A DNA stretch of 64,000 nt from Paenibacillus sp. FSL H7-0357 (GTDB taxonomy: Bacteria > Bacillota > Bacilli > Paenibacillales > Paenibacillaceae), in the NCBI RefSeq assembly GCF_000758525.1, contig NZ_CP009241.1:2604001-2668000 (forward strand). The letters are read 5' to 3'. Every line of letters starts with the position of its first letter. Within the stretch, counting starts at the first letter, position 1. The notes beneath the pieces are model-generated. The model did no database searches and had not been told where the DNA came from. It saw only the letters and a program-made list of their open reading frames with translations. This document shows positions 25,475 to 34,960 of the stretch, piece by piece. The position numbers and the translations under genes were made by a program.

Positions 25475-28400
25475 ATGAAATTCGGAGCGCTCAAAAGGAA
25501 GTGGCGCGGCGGCAGCATGAAGGCACGTTTTAACCTCATGCTTGCTTTGCTGTTGGTCATTTCTTATATTCCCATCCTTCCAGGTCTGGATAAGTTCATC
25601 TCTCCGGCTTATGCAGCTACCAATATGCGGATTGAACCCAGTGAACTTAACCCGGAATCGGGAAAATCGGTTAAAATCTCCTTCAGCTTCAACGCGGCCG
25701 ACAACGGTCAGGAGTATCATAAAACGAATATCAGCCTCTGTACTCCGCAGCGGGACGGATCGTCCCCGCTCCTCGGGGATCTGATTAAGAGCGGTGAATA
25801 TCCAACGAAGCTGAACGGCCAATATATCGTTCATGAGTATGAATGGGACGGGAAAATCGGCGGTGTACCGCTGGATGAAGGGCGCTATAACATCTGTATC
25901 TCCCCTGCCGAGTATAACGGTGTTGGCGTGTACTACGGGCAGATCGCCAGCTTTGAAATCCTTGGAGGCGATGAATTGCCTCCTCCGGCAGCTTTGCAGA
26001 TCAAACCTGCTGCTGCAGGACAATCTGTGGTTTCAGGAACTGCTGAACCAGGGGCCCAGCTGGAAGTGGAACTTTATTATCCGTCCAATGGGGAAAAACG
26101 GCTGTACTCTAATATTGCTGTCAACAGCGCAGGCCAATGGAGTGAACAGATCGGGATAACGCTGGGCAAAGCCGTGCATATCACGGCAAGAGCGAAAGAG
26201 GAAGGTAAGTACTCGGGGGTTTCGGAGCCGCTCGCAGTGCTGCGTGCGCCTATGCCTGCATTTTCACTCAGCTGGGAGGCGCTGGCAGCCTATTATTATA
26301 AGCTGGATACTGTTCAGGCCATGCAGGAGAAGGCTCAGGACATTGCAGTATTGAACCAGTCTGCAACCTCTGCGGGAACAATCAGCGGCCTGACCTCCAT
26401 TCTGCTGACCAATCCGCAAACCAGCCGGGCTATAAACAGCGGGGATCTGCCGCAGTTTACAGAAGCGGCACTTCAGGATCGGCTGCGGATTGTGAACCCG
26501 TCCGGACAGGCACCGGTTGATCCGGCCCGGGGAGATTTTGTCTACTCCAGTGATTCAATCTCGCTGCAGGCGTTGATGCCGCTGCAATTCGGCGTGAACT
26601 ATTTAAGCCGTGACCCTTATACAGGTGTAAGTGGATTAGGGTGGCATCACAGCTATGAATGGAAGCTGACTGCGGTAGAAGACGGCAAGGTAGAAGTGAT
26701 GAGCCCGGATGGCTCACGTTTTGAGTACGTACCTTTGTCGGGAGGAGAGTATCTGACACCGCGCGGCACGGACTGGACGCTGAGTGCTCCGTCAGCAGGG
26801 GCGTATACTCTATCATCACCTCAAGGCGATCTCTACCGGTTCAATGCAGAGGGGCTGCTACAGTCCATTACGGATTTGAACGGGAATAAGATCACATTTG
26901 CTTACCAGGGTACGAAGCTGGCAACGGTCAGTACAGCCGGGGCTTCTCTAAGCTTAAGCTACGACGGAGCAGGGAAACTGATGACTGCAAGTGATCCAAC
27001 CGGCCGCCAAATGTCATTTCATTATCACCCGGCCACTGGAGACCTGATGTCGATTACTGATGTGGATGGGGCCACAACTAAGCTTACCTATGATAACAAA
27101 CATCATGTGCTTAGTGTTACGGATGCCAAAGGGACCGCAACGATGAGTGTGACCTATGATGACCATCAACGCGTGACTGGCTTTACCGATTTTTACGGGC
27201 AGACGAGTTCATCCAGCTATGAAGGGCGTGTAGCTCCAGTAGTTCGGGGAGAGGTGTCGGAAGGCGGCGAGACTGGGATAAATCCTGCGAACGGACGGGA
27301 TATTCCGGACTCGGATGAAGTGATTTTGTCCGGTACGATGCATAATCTTGCTCATGCACCTGCATACCGGCAGGTTGCCGGGCTGAAGCCGCTCATTGCT
27401 GACTATTTGGCGGGCAGCATCGGAGCCATCGAGAACAAACGGGATGCCTTCATTACTTCTGCGGTTGCCGCTCCAGGCGGGATTGCTGCCATCCAAAGTG
27501 CAATTGCGGCCAGCAGTACATCCCCGGCAGTTGTCAGTTCGGGTCATTTAAATCTTGAAGAAAGCGTAACATTCGGGTCGCCGAACAAGCCTGTGGTGCT
27601 GATCGTGGATGGTATGAATACGAACCGGGATATTACCGTGCGTGTGTACGGTACGCTGATTCTGAAGCAGGGACTTAATGCCAATACCAAGCTTGCACTG
27701 GATGTGCAGAAGGTTCAAGGCTTGTACGGCAATCTGTGGTCCGGCGGAACGATTCATCTCAACAATGATTCTTCCGTAACTGTGGGGGATACACTGCAAA
27801 CGGGCAGTTTGACCTATAACAGCGGCGGGTTGACCATTGATGCGCAGCGGATATTGATTGCCGGAGACTTGTCCATTAACACTAGGGTGGAAATGAACAT
27901 CGCCCAGGAGATGGTCGTTGGCGGAATCGTATCCAATAACCAGACGGCGAATCTAACCGTGTCCGGCGGCGATCTGTTCGTTCGTGACAACGTCAGTGTT
28001 AACAATAATCTGAATGTGCAGACGGGCGGTCTATTCGTCCTTGGCGGAGACATGACTCCGAACCAGACTCCTGTTGTTCATACGGGAGTGGGAGCAGGCA
28101 AGACCATTTTGACCTACTCGGAGAGCGGAGCAAGCGATGTGAATTCCGGGAATGCCAGAACGGTGAGTGCTGCCGGATTGGCCTCTTCCATCGCCACTAC
28201 TGCGAATAAAACAACGTGGACCAATGCGCTTCATCAAGATACTGCTTATGTATGGAATAATAATTTTCAAGTCGTTCAGCGGCAAGCGGCGAATGGCTCG
28301 ATCGTTAAATACAGCTATGACAGCAGTGACCGGGTAACCGCGATCACAGACGCTAACGGCAATAAAGAGAAATTGGCATATGACGAGCGCGGCAATGTTA

Positions 28401-31400
28401 CTCAGCTGACTGATGAGAATGGTACTTCCGCCCTCACACGTTATAACGCCTTGAACCGTCCGGTTGAGAAGATCGATGCCCTCGGCAACCCTTCCACCTA
28501 CGATTATGATACCGCAGGCAATCTTGTCACAAGTACGGATGCCCTCGGCAGCACTGTCACCATTGTCAGAGACAGTGCAGGGGTTCCGGTCTCCGTAACC
28601 GATGCTGAAGGGCATACCACAGCATATATCAATGATGCTGCCGGGTTCGCACAGGAAATTAAGGACCCGAGCGGATATACGACAGTGATTGAGCGTGATA
28701 CCCTGCACCGCACCACCCAAGTGGCAGATGCCGATGGCAAGCTGCAAGGTGTCGAATATGACAAGAAGGACCGTGCCGTTTCCATAACCAACGCACTTGG
28801 CCAGACGAGCACGGTCACTTTTGACGCAAATGGCAATGTGGAAGAACAAACGGATGAAGCCGGGACAAAGACCGTCAGCTCTTACCAGGTATACCGGTTA
28901 AACGGCACGAAGGACGGACTTGAGCATAGTACCAGCAATACGTATGATGCGCTTGGCCGCGTGATAGAGCAAAAAGATAAGGCGGGTGAGACAACGGCTT
29001 ACAGCTACGACAGTGTCGGACAAGTAAAGGAAGTTACCGATGCTGAAGGCGGGAAGAGCACTTATACCTACGACGATAACGGAAATATGCTCACCCGGAA
29101 GGATGCCAAGGGTAACCTCACCTCCTACACCTACAGTAAACGCAATGAACTGCTGAGTGTGACCGATCCACTGAATGCCAAGACGAGTTACCGTTATGAT
29201 GCGGCTGGCAATACCATCAAAGAGACGGATGCACTGGGCAATAGCACCTATTATGACTACAATGCACTGGGACAACTGGTGAAGGTAACAGATGCGCTAC
29301 GTGGGGTAACGGAATACCAGTACGACAAGAACGGCAATCAGATTGCCGTCATCGACCCTAATCATTCCATCTGGAAGACCAAATACGACAGCAGAGGTCT
29401 GGATGCAGGGACAATCAATCCGCTGAATGAGGAAACGGTCGTAACCCGCAATGCACGCGGACTAATGACCGGGTTCACCGATGCGGCAGGCCAGAAGACC
29501 ACCTACGAATACGATGATTTGGGACGCAGTACACGGGTACGCAACGCGCTCGGGTACGAAACCTCATATGCTTATGATGCTCAAGGCAATGTAGAGAAGA
29601 TCGTGGATGCGAATCAGCGTGAAACTGCTTTTATGTATGATCCGCTGGGCCGGTTAACAGATGTGAAGAATGCGGAGGGCAGCACCACCCATTACACCTA
29701 TGACGCCTCCGGCAACTTGCTGGACAAAACCAATGCCCTGGGAGCAGTGACTTCCTATCACTACGATGCACTGAACCGGGTGATTGAATCAGTGAATCCG
29801 CTGCAGGAGAAGACCAGCCTTGCTTACGATAAGAACGGCAACCTGCAGAAGGTTACTGAACCGGACAGTAATACAACCGTGTATGCCTATAATAAAGGCA
29901 ATCAAGTGGAGCAGATTAAGTACGGTAACGATCTTACTGTAAATTACAAATATGACCTCGCGGGACGCCGTGAGTTGATGACGGACAGTACCGGAAACAC
30001 AAGATATACCTATGACGCACTTAACCGGCCAACGTCGGTCATTGATCCGGACGGCAATAACGTGCGTTATGAATGGACCGCAACCGGACAGCGCAGCAGA
30101 GTGATCTATCCGGATAACTCAGTGGTTAACTATGCGTACGATAAGCTGGACCGCATCAAGCAGGTGACGGATGCGCAGAACCAGACGACCAGCTATCAGT
30201 ACGATGCAGGCGGCCGACTGACGGAGAAGCTGCTGCCAAACAACGGTCAAAGCACTTATACCTATGACGGGGTTGGACAACTGCTGGAGATGAAGCATCA
30301 GGCACCGGGCGGCGCGCTTCTGGAGCAGCTGACCTATGTCTACGATCCGGCAGGGAACAAAATACGCACGGAACGCCAGGAAGGCGGCAGCGATGAGGAT
30401 AATCCGGCAGGCACACAGCGTCCGGCAGACGTCTCGGATTATGCGTACGATGCGCTGAACCAACTGGTTGAAGTGCAGAAGCAGAATGGTTCCAAGGTCG
30501 TTTACTCCTACGACACCGTAGGCAATCGTCTGGGCAAAGAAACAACTGAAGCCGGAATTACCACCTTGGAGAGCTACACCTACGATGCGGCCAACAAGCT
30601 GACCCATTACGAAAAAGGCAGCGACTACAAGGACTACGCCTACGATAAGCGCGGCAATTTGCTGGAAGTGAGCGGGATCGACAGCGAAACGGCTTTGAGC
30701 TTGTTCACGGCGAAGGGCAATGCGCAGAAGGTTACAGTGCCGGAAAGTGTCTATTCGGATAAGAAAGTAAAAGGACTGGAAGCAGGCGGGGCCGCAGACG
30801 CAAATGCAGATGCAGTTACCAATACAGATGCATTGTCGGAGCTGTTAGATCCGCTGTCATCGATTGCAAATCCATCCTTAAGTCCAGCAGGAACGATTCC
30901 AACCGATGATGGAGGAGCTTCATTATCCGGCCTGCCGGAAGCAGATCCTGAATCTGGCGTCACGGAAGAGGTGTACGGGGCAGACGAAGTCCTGAATCCT
31001 GACGCGCTGCTGAAGGTTGCGCAGGCAGCAGGCCCTCAAGTGCTGGAGAGCAACCGCTGGGATGCATCGAACCGGCTGATCGGGAACACCAACGCGTACG
31101 GCGATATCACCACATACAAGTATGACGGTGACGGGAACCGGGTCTCCATGCGGACTACCATCGGTGACGGTGCAATTCAGGATGCCTATCTCTCTAGCAA
31201 TCCTGCCGGGAACCGGGATGGCTGGGAGCCGCAATATAAGAAGCGGCAGATTGATATTTATTTTACCAATGACATCACCATGAGCATTCCACAGCCTCTT
31301 ATGGCAACCGGAGCTGACGGCCAGAACTGGAAGCAGTCCTACGTCTACGGAGCCGGTGAAGAACGGATCAGCATGAGTTATCTGGTCAGCGAAGATGAGA

Positions 31401-32464
31401 GCAACGATTGGGAACCGGCTGGTGGAGCCAGTGGTGCAGGAGCGGCGGCTGTAGCGCCGAAGACACTCTATTATCTGAGTGATGCACAGGGAAGCGTGAT
31501 CGGACTGGAAGGCCAGGACGGCAGCATCTCGGCACGCTACCGCTACGACGAATTCGGCGTAGCCGAAAACCCGGAGAAATTCGACCTGAACTGGTCCGGT
31601 CCAGACAACTTGTTCGGCTACACCAGCCTGGGCTATGATTACTACAGCGGCTACTCCCATGCGCAGGCGCGGGATTTTGACTCTAGTATTGGCCGGTTTA
31701 TGAGTGAGGATACTTATGAAGGGGATATTAATGATCCACAGACGTTGAACTTATATACGTATGTGGAGAATAATCCGTTGAGGTATACAGATCCTAGCGG
31801 ACATGAGGCACTACCAAAAACTGTAGATGAAGTAATTAGAGATTTTAAGGTTATAACAGGCGGGGCAGCTAAAGGGGCTAAGAAAGGTTCAAAAACAGGG
31901 CTGATTGGCTCAGTTGTTAGTGCTTTTATAAGCGCGCTTTTTGCTGCAACTCCAGTAGGTGAAGATCAAGAATATATAAATACAAAGGTTGCAGAAAGTT
32001 TAAATATCTCTATTCTAAGTTTAGAAGAAGCAGAGGATATAAAAAAAAATACATCAAAAAATATAGTGTATAGATCGCTTAGTTCCTATGATGTCGGTAA
32101 CCTAGTAGCTGGGAGAGGTATTCTTTCCAAACACACCCCTCCCCATCGAGAATGGTCTTTACTTGAGCACATACTAGATGGAAATAAGAAAGAAGATGGA
32201 AAAGATATATCTATGGGTTCTGATCCTTGGATAGCTACAACTAGAGAGTTGAGAATAGCTAATGAGCGATATAGAGGCAAGCATGGAATTGTTGTGATTG
32301 ACTTAAATAAAGTTAGTTCAATTAAAAAGTCCGCACAATATGAATTTATGGGACTGTATGAACCATTTGGTGTTGAATATGCAGCTGAAATGGCAGAGAA
32401 TGATAGTGAAGTATCAGTTTATAAATACATTCCAATAAGTGCGATTGTGGGGTGGATTCCATGA
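25475..32464 (+). CDS. Rhs/WapA-like polymorphic toxin with ART-like C-terminal domain (2,329 aa)
   Basis: A signal peptide (about 15-48) precedes an Ig-like N-terminal part (50-270), an Rhs N-terminal segment with YLSRDPYTGVSGLGWHHSYEW, and many YD repeats in two blocks. They are separated by an unusual insertion (about 572-930) that reads as a beta-solenoid. The Rhs core ends at LRYTDPSG (about 2,105), where the variable toxin begins. The last 220 residues include VYRSLSSYDVGNLVAG, DPWIATTRELRIANERY and NDSEVSVYKY. The R, S/T-T and E positions are like an ADP-ribosyltransferase fold. The toxin is probably delivered to neighbouring cells. An immunity gene overlaps its stop (ATGA). Confidence 0.88.
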   Translation: MKFGALKRKWRGGSMKARFNLMLALLLVISYIPILPGLDKFISPAYAATNMRIEPSELNPESGKSVKISFSFNAADNGQEYHKTNISLCTPQRDGSSPLLGDLIKSGEYPTKLNGQYIVHEYEWDGKIGGVPLDEGRYNICISPAEYNGVGVYYGQIASFEILGGDELPPPAALQIKPAAAGQSVVSGTAEPGAQLEVELYYPSNGEKRLYSNIAVNSAGQWSEQIGITLGKAVHITARAKEEGKYSGVSEPLAVLRAPMPAFSLSWEALAAYYYKLDTVQAMQEKAQDIAVLNQSATSAGTISGLTSILLTNPQTSRAINSGDLPQFTEAALQDRLRIVNPSGQAPVDPARGDFVYSSDSISLQALMPLQFGVNYLSRDPYTGVSGLGWHHSYEWKLTAVEDGKVEVMSPDGSRFEYVPLSGGEYLTPRGTDWTLSAPSAGAYTLSSPQGDLYRFNAEGLLQSITDLNGNKITFAYQGTKLATVSTAGASLSLSYDGAGKLMTASDPTGRQMSFHYHPATGDLMSITDVDGATTKLTYDNKHHVLSVTDAKGTATMSVTYDDHQRVTGFTDFYGQTSSSSYEGRVAPVVRGEVSEGGETGINPANGRDIPDSDEVILSGTMHNLAHAPAYRQVAGLKPLIADYLAGSIGAIENKRDAFITSAVAAPGGIAAIQSAIAASSTSPAVVSSGHLNLEESVTFGSPNKPVVLIVDGMNTNRDITVRVYGTLILKQGLNANTKLALDVQKVQGLYGNLWSGGTIHLNNDSSVTVGDTLQTGSLTYNSGGLTIDAQRILIAGDLSINTRVEMNIAQEMVVGGIVSNNQTANLTVSGGDLFVRDNVSVNNNLNVQTGGLFVLGGDMTPNQTPVVHTGVGAGKTILTYSESGASDVNSGNARTVSAAGLASSIATTANKTTWTNALHQDTAYVWNNNFQVVQRQAANGSIVKYSYDSSDRVTAITDANGNKEKLAYDERGNVTQLTDENGTSALTRYNALNRPVEKIDALGNPSTYDYDTAGNLVTSTDALGSTVTIVRDSAGVPVSVTDAEGHTTAYINDAAGFAQEIKDPSGYTTVIERDTLHRTTQVADADGKLQGVEYDKKDRAVSITNALGQTSTVTFDANGNVEEQTDEAGTKTVSSYQVYRLNGTKDGLEHSTSNTYDALGRVIEQKDKAGETTAYSYDSVGQVKEVTDAEGGKSTYTYDDNGNMLTRKDAKGNLTSYTYSKRNELLSVTDPLNAKTSYRYDAAGNTIKETDALGNSTYYDYNALGQLVKVTDALRGVTEYQYDKNGNQIAVIDPNHSIWKTKYDSRGLDAGTINPLNEETVVTRNARGLMTGFTDAAGQKTTYEYDDLGRSTRVRNALGYETSYAYDAQGNVEKIVDANQRETAFMYDPLGRLTDVKNAEGSTTHYTYDASGNLLDKTNALGAVTSYHYDALNRVIESVNPLQEKTSLAYDKNGNLQKVTEPDSNTTVYAYNKGNQVEQIKYGNDLTVNYKYDLAGRRELMTDSTGNTRYTYDALNRPTSVIDPDGNNVRYEWTATGQRSRVIYPDNSVVNYAYDKLDRIKQVTDAQNQTTSYQYDAGGRLTEKLLPNNGQSTYTYDGVGQLLEMKHQAPGGALLEQLTYVYDPAGNKIRTERQEGGSDEDNPAGTQRPADVSDYAYDALNQLVEVQKQNGSKVVYSYDTVGNRLGKETTEAGITTLESYTYDAANKLTHYEKGSDYKDYAYDKRGNLLEVSGIDSETALSLFTAKGNAQKVTVPESVYSDKKVKGLEAGGAADANADAVTNTDALSELLDPLSSIANPSLSPAGTIPTDDGGASLSGLPEADPESGVTEEVYGADEVLNPDALLKVAQAAGPQVLESNRWDASNRLIGNTNAYGDITTYKYDGDGNRVSMRTTIGDGAIQDAYLSSNPAGNRDGWEPQYKKRQIDIYFTNDITMSIPQPLMATGADGQNWKQSYVYGAGEERISMSYLVSEDESNDWEPAGGASGAGAAAVAPKTLYYLSDAQGSVIGLEGQDGSISARYRYDEFGVAENPEKFDLNWSGPDNLFGYTSLGYDYYSGYSHAQARDFDSSIGRFMSEDTYEGDINDPQTLNLYTYVENNPLRYTDPSGHEALPKTVDEVIRDFKVITGGAAKGAKKGSKTGLIGSVVSAFISALFAATPVGEDQEYINTKVAESLNISILSLEEAEDIKKNTSKNIVYRSLSSYDVGNLVAGRGILSKHTPPHREWSLLEHILDGNKKEDGKDISMGSDPWIATTRELRIANERYRGKHGIVVIDLNKVSSIKKSAQYEFMGLYEPFGVEYAAEMAENDSEVSVYKYIPISAIVGWIP
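30718..31800 (+). repeat. Direct repeat copy A of the Rhs core 3' part
   Basis: These 1,083 bp recur without gaps and with few changes at 35885-36967 (copy C), and the part 30942-31735 recurs at 32958-33751 (copy B). All copies end near the DPSG codons where toxin tips diverge. Confidence 0.93.
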
Positions 32465-32763
32465 CAAATGAAGCTGAATTAAGGAAGGACATATCATCGA
32501 TTGTTCATAAAATTCTTATTTTGATTAGGAAAGACAGAATTATACCAAATGGAGAAATTTCAATGTTGATTGATTATTTGGATGATTTAAAAATATTCAC
32601 TAAAGGGAGAGATGATATATCTAAAAAACTAGTATATGAATTATTTTATCTATATACAACTGTTATTAGCCAAATATCTTACAATAAAGATGTAGACATC
32701 AGCATTGTTACAGAATTATATATGAAGATTACTTCAGTTTTCAATGATGGCCTTTATCAATAA
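32461..32763 (+). CDS. Immunity protein for the Rhs ART-like toxin (100 aa)
   Basis: The ATG at 32461 overlaps the Rhs stop (ATGA) and has GGGGTGG at six bases, so translation is coupled to the toxin. It is a small helical protein (RKDISSIVHKILILIRKDR, LKIFTKGRDDISKKLVYELFYLYTT) of unknown family. Position and AT-rich composition identify it as the cognate immunity gene. A clear paralogue stands alone at 40311, with the same FTKGR...LFYLYTT block and the same ending DxLYQ. Confidence 0.8.
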   Translation: MTNEAELRKDISSIVHKILILIRKDRIIPNGEISMLIDYLDDLKIFTKGRDDISKKLVYELFYLYTTVISQISYNKDVDISIVTELYMKITSVFNDGLYQ

Positions 32764-32906
32764 AAGACCACATGAGAGGAAACGGGACTGCGCCCTGTTT
32801 GTGAAACAGAGATTAAAACACCTACTAAGTTTAAGCAACCAGTCGTCGGAAATCTATCATACACAAGAAATTAAGTTTTTTTAACCTAAATAATCTTTAA
32901 TTTTTG

Positions 32907-32945
32907 AGGGCCTTGAGGATATTAACTCCCAAGGCCTTTCCTTTT
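32907..32945 (+). terminator. Terminator after the main toxin/immunity pair
   Basis: GGCCTTG (32909-32915) pairs with CAAGGCC (32930-32936) and is followed by TTTCCTTTT. A related hairpin (GACCTTG/CAAGGTC plus TTTCTTTT) ends the third cassette at 38427, so the hinge sequence itself is repeated. The 140 bp before it hold nothing else recognisable. Confidence 0.7.
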
Positions 32946-32953
32946 ACCGCCCT

Positions 32954-34453
32954 GTGCCAGATCTTGAATCTGGCGTCACGGAAGAGGTGTACGGGGCAGA
33001 CAAAGTCCTGAATCCTGACGCGCTGCTGAAGGTTGCGCAGGCAGCAGGCCCTCAAGTGCTGGAGAGCAACCGCTGGGATGCATCGAACCGGCTGATCGGG
33101 AACACCAACGCATACGGCGATATCACCACATACAAGTATGACGGTGACGGGAACCGGGTCTCCATGCGGACTACCATTGGTGACGGTGCAATTCAGGATG
33201 CCTATCTCTCAAGCAATCCTGCCGGGAACCGTGATGGCTGGGAGCCGCAATATAAGAAGCGGCAGATTGATATTTATTTTACCAATGACATCACCATGAG
33301 CATTCCACAGCCTCTTATGGCAACCGGAGCTGACGGCCAGAACTGGAAGCAGTCCTACGTCTACGGAGCCGGTGAAGAACGGATCAGCATGAGTTATCTG
33401 GTCAGCGAAGATGAGAGCAACGATTGGGAACCGGCTGGTGGAGCCAGTGGTGCAGGAGCGGCGGCTGTAGCGCCGAAGACACTCTATTATCTGAGTGATG
33501 CACAGGGAAGCGTGATCGGACTGGAAGGCCAGGACGGCAGCATCTCGGCACGCTACCGCTACGACGAATTCGGCGTAGCCGAAAACCCGGAGAAATTCGA
33601 CCTGAACTGGTCCGGTCCAGACAACTTGTTCGGCTACACCAGCCTGGGCTATGATTACTACAGCGGCTATTCCCATGCACAGGCGCGGGATTTTGACTCT
33701 AGTATTGGCCGGTTTATTAGTGAGGATACGTATGAAGGGCAGATTGATAATCCGCTGAGTCAGAATCTTTATACGTATGTGGAGAACAACCCTTTAAGAT
33801 ATGTTGATCCCTCAGGAAATATAGCAATGGCGGCAGGAGGATTATATTTAATTCCTGGTGTTGGAGAGGTATTGGCTGTTGTTACTGGCGCAGGTATTGT
33901 AGTGTATGGAGGATACAAGATTTATCAGTGGGCTACTGCTCCAGAAGAGGCGCCTAATGTGTCGATTCCGAAAAAAATAGAACTTAAAGTAATTCCAGGT
34001 GGAAACAATACTAACAAACCAGATCCAAATCCTAAACCCAAAGCTCCACCTGTAAACCAACCCAATAACGATAAACAAAGAAAAGAACCAACGAAAATTT
34101 ATCGGCTAGGAAGTGATAGTCCTTGGAATTTGACACCTAGGGCTACAGATGCGACTACAGGATTATCGTTCCAACTAACTCGTCCCACCTCTGGAGGTTT
34201 TATTGAAACAACAGTTGAACAAATAAATGCTACTGGAATACTTGTAGCCATTATTGATGGGCAGAACCATGTCTCGGTTGTACCTACAGATGGGAATCTT
34301 AAGTATTGGGCTTCTCAACGTCCAAATACTGGGGACCCCGCGAAAGATTCATATAATTATAATACTCAAGGAAGTTGGAATAGATACACAACCACTTTGT
34401 TAAATATCTTTGGTTCTTATAATAAATGGGTTCAAAAGAAAGGTGGACGATAA
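32954..34453 (+). CDS. Orphan Rhs toxin-tip cassette 1 (499 aa, no signal peptide)
   Basis: The frame opens at a GTG without a ribosome site. It encodes the last 280 residues of the Rhs core, nearly identical to the main gene, then LRYVDPSGN and a different C-terminus of about 215 residues. That tail has a hydrophobic stretch (AAGGLYLIPGVGEVLAVVTGAGIVVYGG split here by position), a Pro/Asn-rich linker and a toxin domain with KIYRLGSDSPWNLTPRATD, TGLSFQLTRP and NATGILVAIIDGQNH. Lacking export signal, core and promoter, it is probably silent until recombined onto the main gene. I do not recognise the toxin family. The YR...S pattern allows another ART-like enzyme. Confidence 0.8.
   Translation: MPDLESGVTEEVYGADKVLNPDALLKVAQAAGPQVLESNRWDASNRLIGNTNAYGDITTYKYDGDGNRVSMRTTIGDGAIQDAYLSSNPAGNRDGWEPQYKKRQIDIYFTNDITMSIPQPLMATGADGQNWKQSYVYGAGEERISMSYLVSEDESNDWEPAGGASGAGAAAVAPKTLYYLSDAQGSVIGLEGQDGSISARYRYDEFGVAENPEKFDLNWSGPDNLFGYTSLGYDYYSGYSHAQARDFDSSIGRFISEDTYEGQIDNPLSQNLYTYVENNPLRYVDPSGNIAMAAGGLYLIPGVGEVLAVVTGAGIVVYGGYKIYQWATAPEEAPNVSIPKKIELKVIPGGNNTNKPDPNPKPKAPPVNQPNNDKQRKEPTKIYRLGSDSPWNLTPRATDATTGLSFQLTRPTSGGFIETTVEQINATGILVAIIDGQNHVSVVPTDGNLKYWASQRPNTGDPAKDSYNYNTQGSWNRYTTTLLNIFGSYNKWVQKKGGR
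32958..33751 (+). repeat. Direct repeat copy B of the Rhs core 3' part
   Basis: It matches 30942-31735 with constant offset. Scattered differences (for example AACGCATACGG against AACGCGTACGG) lie in the first 280 bp, and the sequence is almost identical after that. Part of the early differences is shared with copy C, a mosaic pattern. Confidence 0.9.
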
Positions 34454-34456
34454 GAA

Positions 34457-34903
34457 ATGGAAAAATACAGTGAGATGGATATATCAACCATGATTGAGAG
34501 ACTAGATGAGTTACAAAATTCTCAACGAATAACAGAAGCAATAGATCTTCAAAAAGAATTAATTGAAAGAAGAGAGGATATTATCCCCTTTCTTAAGTTA
34601 TCAAAAAAAGATTCGAGTTTTCTAACCTTTTTTTCTGCTTTTTTTATACCTGAATGTGATAAGGATTTTTTAAAACTAATGAAAAAAGAACTATTCGAAG
34701 TGATAAATAGTATGGATTTAACTGAACACGTAGATCTATTGCTTGTTGAAAGTTTGACTCATAAAGGGGTTTTTACTGAAGAACTGAACAAGAAATTATT
34801 TGAAAAACAAACGCACATTCAATATTTTTATAATTATTCAAATATGAATAAATATATTTTGTCTGACTATTTGAATAAATTATCGTCTTTATTAAAAACA
34901 TAA
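34457..34903 (+). CDS. Putative immunity protein for orphan cassette 1 (148 aa)
   Basis: It starts three bases after the cassette stop, with GGTGGACGATAAGA as ribosome site. It is a helical, charged protein (MDISTMIERLDELQNSQRI, LIERREDIIPFLKLSKKDSS, DLTEHVDLLLVESLTHKGVF) with very low GC, about 28-30%. The family is not recognised. The role is inferred from its place directly behind a toxin tip. Confidence 0.65.
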   Translation: MEKYSEMDISTMIERLDELQNSQRITEAIDLQKELIERREDIIPFLKLSKKDSSFLTFFSAFFIPECDKDFLKLMKKELFEVINSMDLTEHVDLLLVESLTHKGVFTEELNKKLFEKQTHIQYFYNYSNMNKYILSDYLNKLSSLLKT

Positions 34904-34960
34904 GGTGGACGTGACATTGGTACTCATATTCCATTAGAGACGTGAACATGAAAAAGAAAA

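Noticed and set aside
28031..31660. Long open frames on the minus strand inside the Rhs gene and its copies
   Set aside because: They mirror the YD-repeat codons, have no ribosome sites, and recur in each repeat copy only because the plus-strand gene does.
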